Part shown: piece after piece, positions 42,797 through 51,162 of the stretch | How the letters are laid out: every line of letters begins with the position of its first letter | Position numbering within the stretch: position 1 is the stretch's first letter | NCBI GenBank assembly: GCA_014804655.1 | Contig: JAAUZK010000051.1 | Coordinates: forward strand, 1 to 55,393 | DNA: 55,393 nucleotides | Direction: 5' to 3' | From: Lachnospiraceae bacterium | GTDB taxonomy: Bacteria; Bacillota; Clostridia; Lachnospirales; Lachnospiraceae | The notes under the pieces: generated by a model | What the model saw: only the letters and a program-made list of their open reading frames with translations | Database searches by the model: none | Told to the model about the DNA's origin: nothing | Program-made: the position numbers and the translations under genes

Positions 42797-43726
42797 CTAC
42801 ATAAAACTGATGATCTCGTCCTTCGGCGCTTTCGTCTGCCCTACGCTGATTGCGTGAAGCACCGGTCCTTCTCCCTGATAATCCGCAAAATATTCTTTCT
42901 CAACTCTGGCTGTCACCTTCACCCACTGTTTGTCGGTCAGTGTATTCGTCTTATCGTATTCACAGGCAAAACCCAGAAACGCCATATCCTCCGCACAGCA
43001 AGTCATCGCCATCCTTCCCGGCACGAAATATCCCGGAGGAAAATCCTTCGGTTTCAGTACCATGGCAGTGAATTGAACCGTCTTGCCCTCGTAACGTTCC
43101 AAGTGGTCAAGCGAATCCAGATACCAGATTCCGTACCCCTGATTGTTCAATTCGATAACAGGCGCTTTCAAATCGTACGGCAGGTCTTCTTCCATGATTT
43201 CATTGATTTCTCCGTTAGAATCCTCGAATACAATTTCCGCCTTCGGGTTGATTGCCTTGACATTGCGCTTATAACTGCTCAGATCCTCCACGCCGTCACA
43301 ACGGTTAAAAATAATCAGCTCTGACGCGCGAAGCTGCTCTGCAAGCAGGGACTTCATATTTGTAAAATACATCGGGAAAGTAGAGGCATCAATGGTGGTG
43401 ATCTGCTGCTCGATCTTCCAATGCCATGGCAGCTTAATCGCCTTATAGTTCCACATACCGTTATATTCGATGATGATACGTTCCGGCTTATGCTTTTTCT
43501 CCAATTCAATCAACCGCGTCGTGTTAAACTCTTCCTCATCCTCGATCAATTCCAACTGCGTCCGGCTCATCTTGAGCAGATTCGCATCATACTCGTTCTC
43601 GCCTTCTTCACACAGAATCAATAGCGTCTTACCACGCACCTGAAAATAAGGCTGTGAAAGTGTATAGGTGATAAACTCTGTTTTACCGCTCTCCAAAAAA
43701 CCATTAATCACATAGACCGGTTTCAT
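42797..43726 (-). CDS. CobW-like GTPase with C-terminal TIGR03943-like domain
   Basis: The 309-residue protein begins MKPVYVINGFLESGKTEF, a Walker A of the G3E/CobW family, and has IFNRCDGVE in the place of NKxD. Two features differ from a usual CobW. The CxCC metal motif is missing after the P-loop, and the C-terminal 90 residues (KTVQFTAMVLKPKDFPPGYFVPGRM...CCAEDMAFLGFACEY) resemble the TIGR03943 family, often found with metal transport. It follows the His-rich CobW gene with only 25 bases between, so the two probably form a metal-allocation unit. The metal is not known. Confidence 0.75.
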   Translation of the reverse strand: MKPVYVINGFLESGKTEFITYTLSQPYFQVRGKTLLILCEEGENEYDANLLKMSRTQLELIEDEEEFNTTRLIELEKKHKPERIIIEYNGMWNYKAIKLPWHWKIEQQITTIDASTFPMYFTNMKSLLAEQLRASELIIFNRCDGVEDLSSYKRNVKAINPKAEIVFEDSNGEINEIMEEDLPYDLKAPVIELNNQGYGIWYLDSLDHLERYEGKTVQFTAMVLKPKDFPPGYFVPGRMAMTCCAEDMAFLGFACEYDKTNTLTDKQWVKVTARVEKEYFADYQGEGPVLHAISVGQTKAPKDEIISFM

Positions 43727-43751
43727 AAAATGCTCCCATCCTTCCCGACAT

Positions 43752-45008
43752 CTATTTTTTGAATAATTCTGCCAGCTTATCTTCTTTCAGCTTAGAACCG
43801 ATCACACAGAATTTGCCTGTCACATCGGGCTTACCGTCCCTGACATTACTCTCTTCCGGCACATAATCAAAATAAATCCAGCCGCCGTCCGTCGAAGGAA
43901 CCATCCCTTTTGCACGCAAAACAATGCCATACTTCTCTTCCTGATCCAATTCCGCCAAAATATGCTCTATCTCCGTCTTCGTATAAGCTGCAGGTGTCTC
44001 CATTCCCCAGCTTGTAAATATTTCATCTGCATGATGGTGATGATGATCGTGCCCGTGCTCATGATGATGCTCGTGGTGTTCGTGCTCATCGTGGCCGTGG
44101 TGACGTTCATGCTCGTCATGGTCGTGATCGTGATGGTGCTCATGTTCGTCGTGATCATGGTCGTGATGATGATCGTGCTCATCGTGGCCATGATCGTGAT
44201 GATGGTTATGCTCTCCGTGCTCATGATCGTGGTCATGGTCATGATGATGGTCATGCTCTCCGTGTTCATGATCATGATGGTGCTCGTGCTCATCGTCGTG
44301 TTCGTGGTCATGATGATGATCATGGTCGTGACAGCCGCACGTACAGTCCGGACCGTGGTCGTGCTCCTCATGATGTGCCATGACTTCCTGCATAAGCTCC
44401 GCTTCGAGATCTTTCGCGCCCTCGATCGTTTCCAAGATATCTTTACCTTCCAGAGAATCCCACGCTGTCGTGATGATCGTCGCTTTCACATTGTGCTCCC
44501 GAATCATCTCCACGCAGGCAGTCAACTTCTCTTCACTCAATTTATCTGTCCGGCTGAGAATGATCGTTCCGGCGTGCTCGATCTGGTTGATGAAGAACTC
44601 ACCGAAATTCTTGATATACATCTTGCATTTACAGGCATCCACAACCGCAACGGCACTGTTGAGCTCCACGTCTCTGTCTGCCATTGCATCCTGTACTGCC
44701 TTCATTACATCGGACAGCTTGCCCACACCCGAAGGCTCGATCAACACGCGCTCCGGTGTATAAGTATCCAGCACTTCCCGCAACGAAGCGCCGAAGTCAC
44801 CCACAAGTGAGCAACAGATACAGCCGGAGTTCATCTCCTTAATCTCAATCCCCGCCTCTTTCAGAAAGCCGCCATCTATACCGATCTCGCCAAACTCATT
44901 CTCGATCAGTACAACTTTCGTATCTGCAAGAGCCTCTTTTAACAGTTTCTTGATCAGCGTCGTCTTACCCGCGCCAAGAAACCCTGACACTATATCAATT
45001 TTCGTCAC
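43752..45008 (-). CDS. CobW/G3E metallochaperone GTPase with long His-rich tract
   Basis: The N-terminal GTPase has VSGFLGAGKTTLIKKLL, the switch IENEFGEIGIDGGFL, the metal-binding CxCC in GCICCSLVGDFG, and SRTDKLSEEKL as the base-specificity loop. About 110 residues in the middle are His/Asp/Glu-rich (HDHDHHHDHEH-type repeats), a strong zinc/nickel/cobalt-buffer signature. A CobW C-terminal domain follows (YGIVLRAKGMVPSTDGG...). The GTG at 45008 gives the usual start VTKIDIVSGFLG. The longer frame from 45092 adds 28 poorly supported residues and covers a TTGACA at about 45080, so it is less likely. Together with the next gene this is probably a metal-stress module. Confidence 0.85.
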   Translation of the reverse strand: MTKIDIVSGFLGAGKTTLIKKLLKEALADTKVVLIENEFGEIGIDGGFLKEAGIEIKEMNSGCICCSLVGDFGASLREVLDTYTPERVLIEPSGVGKLSDVMKAVQDAMADRDVELNSAVAVVDACKCKMYIKNFGEFFINQIEHAGTIILSRTDKLSEEKLTACVEMIREHNVKATIITTAWDSLEGKDILETIEGAKDLEAELMQEVMAHHEEHDHGPDCTCGCHDHDHHHDHEHDDEHEHHHDHEHGEHDHHHDHDHDHEHGEHNHHHDHGHDEHDHHHDHDHDEHEHHHDHDHDEHERHHGHDEHEHHEHHHEHGHDHHHHHADEIFTSWGMETPAAYTKTEIEHILAELDQEEKYGIVLRAKGMVPSTDGGWIYFDYVPEESNVRDGKPDVTGKFCVIGSKLKEDKLAELFKK

Positions 45009-45117
45009 AACAACACACCAGCCTTTCCCGCCAACAGTTTCCTTTTTGACCTTATTATTCTCTTCCATTTTCGTGAATATGTCAAGAAACACACCACAGA
45101 ATTAATAGGATTTTAAT

Positions 45118-45993
45118 TTAATCTATTGTCACCCTGTAATCTGCCGCAAATGTCTCTCCCGCATTAAGAACCTGCATCCATTCACGGTCTTGCCACTCTC
45201 CCATATAACCCGCTCTGTCGCATCTGCCATACCACGGCTCAATACAGATAAAAGGAGCTTTCTTCTTCGGCGGTGACCAAATCCCAAACAGGGGCGCATC
45301 GAAGGTCACCGTCAGGTATGGCTTTCCGTCCGGTTTTACTAACGCTACACTGTGGGCCTGATCATGCTCGATCACCAACGCGTCATTGTCAAAAAGGTTC
45401 TCCGTTATCGGCAGAATACCGTTTTTCAGTTTATAAGCCGCCTTTTTCTCACCAATCAGGCCGTTATCCAAACCGGAAGAAATCACCTGCTCCTGCACGT
45501 CAAACAAAAGACCGTAATCTGACTGCTTCGTCTCTTCCAAAATAGGGCATAAAAAGGCCGGATGTCCGCCGATGGAGAAGTGCATGGGCTCTTTCGCCGG
45601 ATTCTTCACCCGCCACTTGACGATTACCGTCTGATCCTCCAATTCATATCCCAGCTCCAGGATAAAAGGATATGGGTATTTCGCCAATGTAGTCTCATCC
45701 GATTGAAGCGTAAACCATACCTCCGTGGCCGACTGACTTTTCAGCTTAAACTCCATGTCTCTGGCAAATCCATGCTGTCCCATCGGATATTCCCTGCCGT
45801 CTTGCCGGTAAACACCGTCCTGTAAGCCCCCTACTAACGGGAAAAGCACGGGCGAAGTTCTCTTCCAATACCTCGGGTCCGCATTCCACATATATTCTGT
45901 TCCCGTCGAGATCTTCTTAAGCGACTTAAGCTCCGCTCCCATGCTGTCAACCTGTATCGTAATCCTGTCATTACTGATCTGAAATAAAGCCAT
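45118..45993 (-). CDS. Aldose 1-epimerase family protein
   Basis: The 291-residue protein has LKSLKKISTGTEYMWNADPRYWKRTSPVLFP, HGFARD, HFSIGGHPAFLCPI and IEPWYGRCDRAGYMGEWQDREW. The His and Glu positions match LacX/YihR-type galactose mutarotase relatives. It interconverts sugar anomers. The start at 45993 has GGGGGATATCT before it; the 16 residues upstream are leader. It is a single gene between the CobW pair and the 336-residue unknown protein. Confidence 0.85.
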   Translation of the reverse strand: MALFQISNDRITIQVDSMGAELKSLKKISTGTEYMWNADPRYWKRTSPVLFPLVGGLQDGVYRQDGREYPMGQHGFARDMEFKLKSQSATEVWFTLQSDETTLAKYPYPFILELGYELEDQTVIVKWRVKNPAKEPMHFSIGGHPAFLCPILEETKQSDYGLLFDVQEQVISSGLDNGLIGEKKAAYKLKNGILPITENLFDNDALVIEHDQAHSVALVKPDGKPYLTVTFDAPLFGIWSPPKKKAPFICIEPWYGRCDRAGYMGEWQDREWMQVLNAGETFAADYRVTID

Positions 45994-46030
45994 AGATATC
46001 CCCCATTCTTGCTCAACCTGCGAGTTTGGG

Positions 46031-46071
46031 CGCAAGCACAAACTTGCGTGTGAAAAATTTATTTTTCACAC
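46031..46071. terminator. Two tandem hairpins in the gap between the aldose epimerase gene and the 46194-47204 gene
   Basis: CGCAAG/CTTGCG (46031-46036, 46043-46048) is directly followed by GTGTGAAAAAT/ATTTTTCACAC (46048-46058, 46061-46071, 2-base loop). On the minus strand they lie after the 336-residue gene and before the epimerase gene, and could end transcription of one and lead into the other. The rest of 46072-46193 shows nothing further. Confidence 0.45.
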
Positions 46072-46193
46072 TAATCCCCCTCTTCTGTCATTTTATCTTA
46101 CCACATTTTCCGTCTACCGTATATCCTTATACGACATTTTTACCGTTACCGTTCAGACATCCAATACTCGTCGCCGCCCATTTCACCGCCGCC

Positions 46194-47204
46194 TCACTTC
46201 TGTGCACTGTGGGCGAGCCCCGCCGTCGTACTCAGCTTATGCCGCAATGTAAATTCCTCCGTATGATATTTGTGCTTCGGAAGATCCACGGCAAGCGCCT
46301 CCAAACGTATTTCCAGCCAATCTGTCATGCCTTGTTCGTCCGCTTTCCGGATTCGCAGCCTTTCACCGACCTGGTAGGATTTACTGTTGGACAGATAGGG
46401 AAGTACGATATTCACTTCTTCTCCGTGTCTGTCCACAACATACTCATCTCCCTGCTTTAAATAAGCTTCCAGCAGACACTCATAGGAATCCGGTATAACT
46501 TCCAAAGGCTCTTTCACAGAGCTGACACGCTCCCGAAACCGGCATTTTCCCTCTAAATCCTCCGCCAGATACTGCGCATATCCGATCTCCCAGCGCACTT
46601 CATAGCGGCTGTTATTTTTCTCCCACTCACGAAATACAGACTCCGCATTCTCATAAAACTCCTCCGAGCATTTGCGTATCTCCTCCCCGCATACAGAGGT
46701 TTCTTTCCGGATCGCCTCCAGCAGATATGCCGTTTCACTGCTTGGCCGCTCTTTCGCCCACTCCACCTCGATCCGATTATCCACTAAATACTGATATAAC
46801 TGTGCGATCCCGTACATATCAAAATCAAGTTTACATAACTTATCTCCTCTCAGATCGTACAGCACAACTGCATTTCTATTTCCCCCAACTCCTATTTTAC
46901 AGAATCCGATCTCATCCAACGTAAAATCTTTTCTTTTTCCGATCGGGTTTACATAACACAATTCCATTTCTTCCACAATCAACTTCCTATTATAATAGAG
47001 TACAAAGCAGCCCACGCCGAAAAGCAGCATACACAGAAGCGGCAAATACAGGAGCGCCCCTCCGCCTCTGTCCGATGGATGCAGCAGACGCATGATCAGT
47101 ATAAAAAAGGCAAACGCTATCGCAAGTGCTCCACACAAAAGCGCCGTCCTGTTCTCTCTGACCTGAAACCTGATTCCATCTTCTATTTCCGTATCCGTAC
47201 ACAT
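46194..47204 (-). CDS. Membrane protein of unknown function with PH-like domain
   Basis: The 336-residue protein has two N-terminal membrane helices (TALLCGALAIAFAFFILIMRLL and LLYLPLLCMLLFGVGCFVLYY). A segment with ELCYVNPIGKRKDFTLDEIGFCKIG follows, with a PH/bacterial-PH-like strand pattern, then a charged helical region. I do not recognise a family with confidence. It faces the same way as the serine protease gene just upstream (24 bases away), so a shared operon is possible. Two TTATGTAAAC copies lie inside the gene at 46829 and 46947. Confidence 0.45.
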   Translation of the reverse strand: MCTDTEIEDGIRFQVRENRTALLCGALAIAFAFFILIMRLLHPSDRGGGALLYLPLLCMLLFGVGCFVLYYNRKLIVEEMELCYVNPIGKRKDFTLDEIGFCKIGVGGNRNAVVLYDLRGDKLCKLDFDMYGIAQLYQYLVDNRIEVEWAKERPSSETAYLLEAIRKETSVCGEEIRKCSEEFYENAESVFREWEKNNSRYEVRWEIGYAQYLAEDLEGKCRFRERVSSVKEPLEVIPDSYECLLEAYLKQGDEYVVDRHGEEVNIVLPYLSNSKSYQVGERLRIRKADEQGMTDWLEIRLEALAVDLPKHKYHTEEFTLRHKLSTTAGLAHSAQK

Positions 47205-47228
47205 ACTTTCGACACCTCACATTCCCGT

Positions 47229-48044
47229 TCATCCATTATCCGCTATATCTTCTCCCATGATCTCCTCATATGCCTGTATGATATCCGTAAGCGGCACGAA
47301 GGCAGCGTCATTATTCTGGGTGCCTCCCGTAGTCATGCCGACCAGATATCCCCGTCCGTCGAAAGCGCCTCCTCCCGACATTCCCGGTTTGACGAATCCA
47401 TGCCCGTACAGCATATATTCATTAAAGTAATCTATATAAACCCGCGGATGCTCCACCACTATCTCATAAAAAGAAGCTTCTTCCCTCTCCGATCCGGAGT
47501 CCACACAGAATATCGTACTCTCCCGTGCCAGCCGTTCATATACTTCCTTGTCTATACGGGCACATTGCAGCCGCATGAGCTCGTCATAGGTAAACTGTCC
47601 GTTGTCTATCGTCAGAAAGCCTATGTCAAACCGATCGGCCACTCCCGCTGTCTGTGCATCCATGTAGTAGCCTTGTGGGAAATACACATAACTCTCAGCG
47701 GCATCCCAATAATCCAATACATGACTGTTGGTAACAATTACCACTTTCTCCGGTGTCATCTTCCAGATGATCCCGCTTCCATGAGCATTCCCCATCTGAA
47801 TCCGTACAACACATGTTTTTACATTTTCATATGCTTTTTCGCAATCTTCCGTTTCCAGAACCGGGGTTCTCGTAAGCCCCAGCGCCAACATGCCTTCATA
47901 AATCTCCTCATCCGACACCGTCTGAATCAGATGCGATCTCTCCTGTGCCCGCGTGTAAACGGGCGGAGCCGTAAGCATAAGCGCCCAAATCAAAACAGGC
48001 AGAGCCATAATCATATATCGTCTATGCCTCATAGTAGTAACCAT
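47229..48044 (-). CDS. Trypsin-like serine protease, membrane-anchored or secreted
   Basis: The protein has an N-terminal signal or anchor (YMIMALPVLIWALMLTAPPVYT) and a trypsin-like fold with His in VTNSHVLDYW, Asp in RFDIGFLTID, and Ser in KPGMSGGGAFDGRGYLVGM. It is about 271 residues, has no PDZ domain, and is smaller than HtrA/DegP. It probably acts outside the membrane. Two starts are possible (48044 or a later ATG at 48032). The gene immediately downstream, on the same strand, encodes the unknown PH-like membrane protein. Confidence 0.85.
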   Translation of the reverse strand: MVTTMRHRRYMIMALPVLIWALMLTAPPVYTRAQERSHLIQTVSDEEIYEGMLALGLTRTPVLETEDCEKAYENVKTCVVRIQMGNAHGSGIIWKMTPEKVVIVTNSHVLDYWDAAESYVYFPQGYYMDAQTAGVADRFDIGFLTIDNGQFTYDELMRLQCARIDKEVYERLARESTIFCVDSGSEREEASFYEIVVEHPRVYIDYFNEYMLYGHGFVKPGMSGGGAFDGRGYLVGMTTGGTQNNDAAFVPLTDIIQAYEEIMGEDIADNG

Positions 48045-48125
48045 GCCTTTCCCTCAGCAGACAAGTGTTCATGCAATGCGCTTTCTTAACAAAAAGTAAA
48101 TTTGCTCCGCAAACTCGAAACACAT

Positions 48126-48155
48126 AAAAATCTCTCCTAGATGGGAGAGATTTTT
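48126..48155. terminator. Bidirectional terminator between rnpB and the protease gene
   Basis: AAAAATCTCTCC (48126-48137) and GGAGAGATTTTT (48144-48155) form a 12-bp stem with a short loop. Both strands end in a T-run. It ends rnpB transcription on the minus strand. Confidence 0.9.
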
Positions 48156-48170
48156 ATGAAAACCTTATGT

Positions 48171-48608
48171 AAACCAAGCAGAGCGATAAGCCGGGTTATG
48201 TCGTGAATGATCATCTATCTAGGATATCCGTTACCGGATATCTCGAGCGACCCACCTGAAAGCAGATCGGGCCAATCTGTCGCTTTCGTTTCGGTCTTGC
48301 TTCGGATGGGGTTTACACAGCCTGCACCGTTACCGTTGCAGCGGTAGTCTCTTACACTGCCATTCCACCATCACTATGCAATGTAGTATTGCGTCACAAT
48401 GCTTTCACATTGTTTCGCAAAACTACGGAAGCCGCAAGCGGCTTCCAAACGTACCCATTAGGTACCGCATAGCTGTTTGTTTTCTGTTGCACTAGCCTTG
48501 GAGTCACCTCCACCGGACGTTATCCGGCATCCTGCCCTGTGAAGCCCGGACTTTCCTCACCTGTACCCTTGCGTCTGTACAGCCGCGATCATTTATTCTA
48601 CTTGGTTT
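48171..48608 (-). ncRNA. rnpB: RNase P RNA (A-type, enlarged)
   Basis: The minus strand holds the conserved RNase P core: GAGGAAAGTCCGGGC, CAGGGCAGGATGCCGG, GGTGACTCCAAGGCTAGTGC, AACAGAAAACAAAC, and the 3' part GGTGGGTCGCTCGAG...GATAGATGATC...AACCCGGCTTAT. The ends pair as AAACCAAG with CTTGGTTT (P1). The molecule cleaves precursor tRNA leaders. It is about 438 bases long. The extra length lies between P7 and P10, where several hairpins (for example GGAAGCCGC/GCGGCTTCC) replace the usual short P8-P9. A TTATGTAAAC motif overlaps the 3' end (48165). Confidence 0.95.
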
Positions 48609-48649
48609 GCTGCTTCTCCATACTTAGGTAAACCTAAACTTTATTCCTG

Positions 48650-50305
48650 TTAAACGTCAAAACAACTTCCGCCCACAAACTCTCTGCACAAAGAGTTCTT
48701 CGGCAATTCCTCACTGCTGATTCCCAGAAAATACTCTAAGAACTTTAAGAGTCTCTTTGCCTCATGATACTCCGGTTCCCCTTTTCTGATGTTAAACAAA
48801 AGCGGCTCCGCATACTGCTTGATTACCGCAAGCTCGTAGATCATGGCTGAGTTGAACATGGCATCGGCGCCCTCCTGGAAGGGGAAAATATACTTCTCCT
48901 CTCCGCGTCTGACCGATGGCCACATGGCGATCGTCTTCTCCGCGGAAGTCCCCCGCGTTCTGGCATCTCTGACCATCCGGCGCAACAGCCTGCCGTCGGT
49001 CGTGGGAATCCGATTATGCTCATCCACATTTAAGCAGGTAAGCGCACTGATATAGATCTTATATTTACTCTCCGCCGGCAGGGAATAGGACATCTTCTCG
49101 TTGAGTCCGTGAATTCCTTCGATCACAAGAATATCGTCCGCTCCCAGCTTCGTAACCTTACCGCTGTACTCTCTCTTGCCGGTCTTGAAATTGAAGGTAG
49201 GAAGCTTCACTTCCTTACCCGCCAGCAGATCGCTCATATCCTGATTAAACTGCTCCACATCCAGCGCCTCCAGACACTCATAATCAGGCTTTCCCTGCTC
49301 ATCGAGGGGCGTATCCTCATGATTCAGATAATAATTATCCAGCCCGATGGGATGAGGCTTAAGCCCATAAGTACGAAGCTGTATGGATAATCTGTGAGAA
49401 AAGGTAGTCTTACCGGAGGATGAAGGCCCCGCGATCATAACAAACTTCACGCCCTCGCGCCTTGCAATATCTCTGGCAATCTCGCTGATCCTGCGCTCCT
49501 GAAACGCCTCCTGTACGAGAATCAGGTCTGCAATGTCTCCCTGACAGATCTTATCATTTAAGTCTCCTACAGTATCTATTCCCATCTCTATGCCCCATTC
49601 GCATGTCGTCATGAGCGTACGGAACAGCTTCGGCTTGGGCATGAATTCCGGCAGTTTCTCCGGTTCCTCCTTCTCCGGCAGGAGTAAGATCATACCCTCT
49701 TCATACGGGAACAGGTCAAACTGTCGTATATATCCCGTGCTGGGCAGCATATAGCCGTAATAATAATCATAATAATCACCCAGACAGTATACGTTGATAT
49801 TGGAACTTCTGCGATATCTGAAAAGAGAAACTTTATCTTCCATACCGAGTTCCTTAAAAAGCGCCACTGCCTCATCGGCAGGATATGCTTTCTTAGTCAC
49901 CAGCATATCCATATCCGCTAACTCGCCCATGCGGTCCTTGACCTTCCCGATCGTCTCGGCATCCATTTTAAGACCGTGCTTGAAACTGCAATAATATCCC
50001 GCTCCGATGGCAAACTCCACTTTTACATTGACGACCGCTTCCATGCCCACTATATCTTTGATCGCCTTCATCATCAACATAATAGCGGAGCGTACATAGG
50101 TCTTATGTCCGATCACATTTTCATATGTAATAAATTCCAGCTCACAGTCATGCTCCGCCCGCTTCATCAGCTCCCGTATCTTGCCGTCCGCTACGACAAG
50201 CGCGATCTGACTGGTACATTCATTCTGGTATTCTTCTGCGATCAGCTCATATTGAATTCCGTCCTCAAACTGTCTTTCCTGCCCGTTAATCTTGATCGTA
50301 ACCAT
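48650..50305 (-). CDS. Nucleoside kinase with ThrRS-like N-terminus
   Basis: The N-terminal part begins MVTIKINGQERQFEDG (a TGS-like domain) and continues in a threonyl-tRNA-synthetase-editing-like domain. The C-terminal half is a uridine/phosphoribulokinase-type kinase with Walker A GPSSSGKTTFSHRL and DDILVIEGIHGLN. It is 551 residues long. This protein type is common in Firmicutes and is annotated as a nucleoside kinase; the true substrate is probably uridine or cytidine. The start at 50305 follows GGAGGAG. The 26 in-frame residues before it lie in the trmK gap. Confidence 0.85.
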   Translation of the reverse strand: MVTIKINGQERQFEDGIQYELIAEEYQNECTSQIALVVADGKIRELMKRAEHDCELEFITYENVIGHKTYVRSAIMLMMKAIKDIVGMEAVVNVKVEFAIGAGYYCSFKHGLKMDAETIGKVKDRMGELADMDMLVTKKAYPADEAVALFKELGMEDKVSLFRYRRSSNINVYCLGDYYDYYYGYMLPSTGYIRQFDLFPYEEGMILLLPEKEEPEKLPEFMPKPKLFRTLMTTCEWGIEMGIDTVGDLNDKICQGDIADLILVQEAFQERRISEIARDIARREGVKFVMIAGPSSSGKTTFSHRLSIQLRTYGLKPHPIGLDNYYLNHEDTPLDEQGKPDYECLEALDVEQFNQDMSDLLAGKEVKLPTFNFKTGKREYSGKVTKLGADDILVIEGIHGLNEKMSYSLPAESKYKIYISALTCLNVDEHNRIPTTDGRLLRRMVRDARTRGTSAEKTIAMWPSVRRGEEKYIFPFQEGADAMFNSAMIYELAVIKQYAEPLLFNIRKGEPEYHEAKRLLKFLEYFLGISSEELPKNSLCREFVGGSCFDV

Positions 50306-50337
50306 AAGTATAATCTCCTCCCCTTTTTGCCATTGTT

Positions 50338-51162
50338 CTATGTCTGCGGGCGATCCGTCACGATCCGTATGGCCATCCGGCATTCATCCCGCAATTTAGA
50401 CACTTCCGTGTATCTGCGCTCCCGCTTAACATCCGACAGCCCCTCCGTATGCAGCTTTGCCAGTATCTCACCGTAGATCCTGTCTTCCCGCCGCAGATAC
50501 GCCGCCAGTGTCCGGTCTTTTCTTCTCAGCAAAAGACCTCCGTAGCGGTCTTCAAGTTTACATAACACATTATCGTCTACAATATTTCCGAAAACTATAT
50601 CGTTGTTTCGTGCATAAGCCATGTCAATACGATTTACCCCATGGTCATCGGTACAATTTTCTTCTTTAAGTTTACATAATTCAACATCAATCCGCATCAT
50701 CGGATAGAATTTGCCGTCCTCTTCAATCATCTGCTCATCTGCGATCCGATATCCCATTTCCCGCAGTCCGGCACGAAACCGCTCGATCTCCGACTGCGGC
50801 TGTAAGATCAATTCCCGGAAAGATGCCGTCTTGTCTCTGTCCTCCGACAGAATCCGCATCATCAATCCGCCGCCCATACCGGCGCAAATCAGCGTATCGG
50901 CCTCGCCGACGTTGTAGCTATGTAAACCATCCGACAATCTTGTCTCAATACGGGATTCCAGACCATGCTCTGCGACATGTTCTCCGGCCGCGCTAAGAGG
51001 TCCGCTCCGCACATCCATCGCCAGCACTCTGGGGCTGATTCCCTGCTCCACCAGCCAGATCGGGACAAATCCATGATCACATCCCACGTCACAGACACTA
51101 TTACCTGCCGTGACCATGGCCGCTACAGCCTGCAGTCTCTTCGATAATACAACGGGTCTCAT
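50338..51162 (-). CDS. trmK: tRNA (adenine-22-N1)-methyltransferase with in-frame insert
   Basis: The class I methyltransferase has LSKRLQAVAAMVTAGNSVCDVGCDHG, ICAGMGGGLMMRIL and ILQPQSEIERFRAGLREMGYRI. It adds m1A at position 22 of tRNA. At 274 residues it is longer than the 234-residue Bacillus protein. The extra length includes about 30 residues between MMRIDVE and RYGGLLL, made of AT-rich codons and bracketed by two copies of TTATGTAAACTT (about 50554-50565 and 50668-50679). The start overlaps the rpoD stop by one base. Adjacent rpoD/trmK is a conserved order. Confidence 0.9.
   Translation of the reverse strand: MRPVVLSKRLQAVAAMVTAGNSVCDVGCDHGFVPIWLVEQGISPRVLAMDVRSGPLSAAGEHVAEHGLESRIETRLSDGLHSYNVGEADTLICAGMGGGLMMRILSEDRDKTASFRELILQPQSEIERFRAGLREMGYRIADEQMIEEDGKFYPMMRIDVELCKLKEENCTDDHGVNRIDMAYARNNDIVFGNIVDDNVLCKLEDRYGGLLLRRKDRTLAAYLRREDRIYGEILAKLHTEGLSDVKRERRYTEVSKLRDECRMAIRIVTDRPQT

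Noticed and set aside
44028..44330. Repetitive ATG/CAT-rich stretch that looks like a tandem or CRISPR-like array
   Set aside because: The units are irregular and code for His/Asp repeats in one frame. There are no equal-length repeats with unique spacers.
43962..44810. 282-codon plus-strand frame rich in Val and Met
   Set aside because: It is the complement of the His/Asp-rich tract of the CobW gene. The composition (GTC, ATG, ATC runs) is the mirror of CAC/GAC codons, so it is not a real gene.
48171..48608. Possible tmRNA or T-box in the 48.2-48.6 kb gap
   Set aside because: The conserved blocks are those of RNase P RNA; there is no tRNA-like acceptor end with a tag frame and no T-box core.
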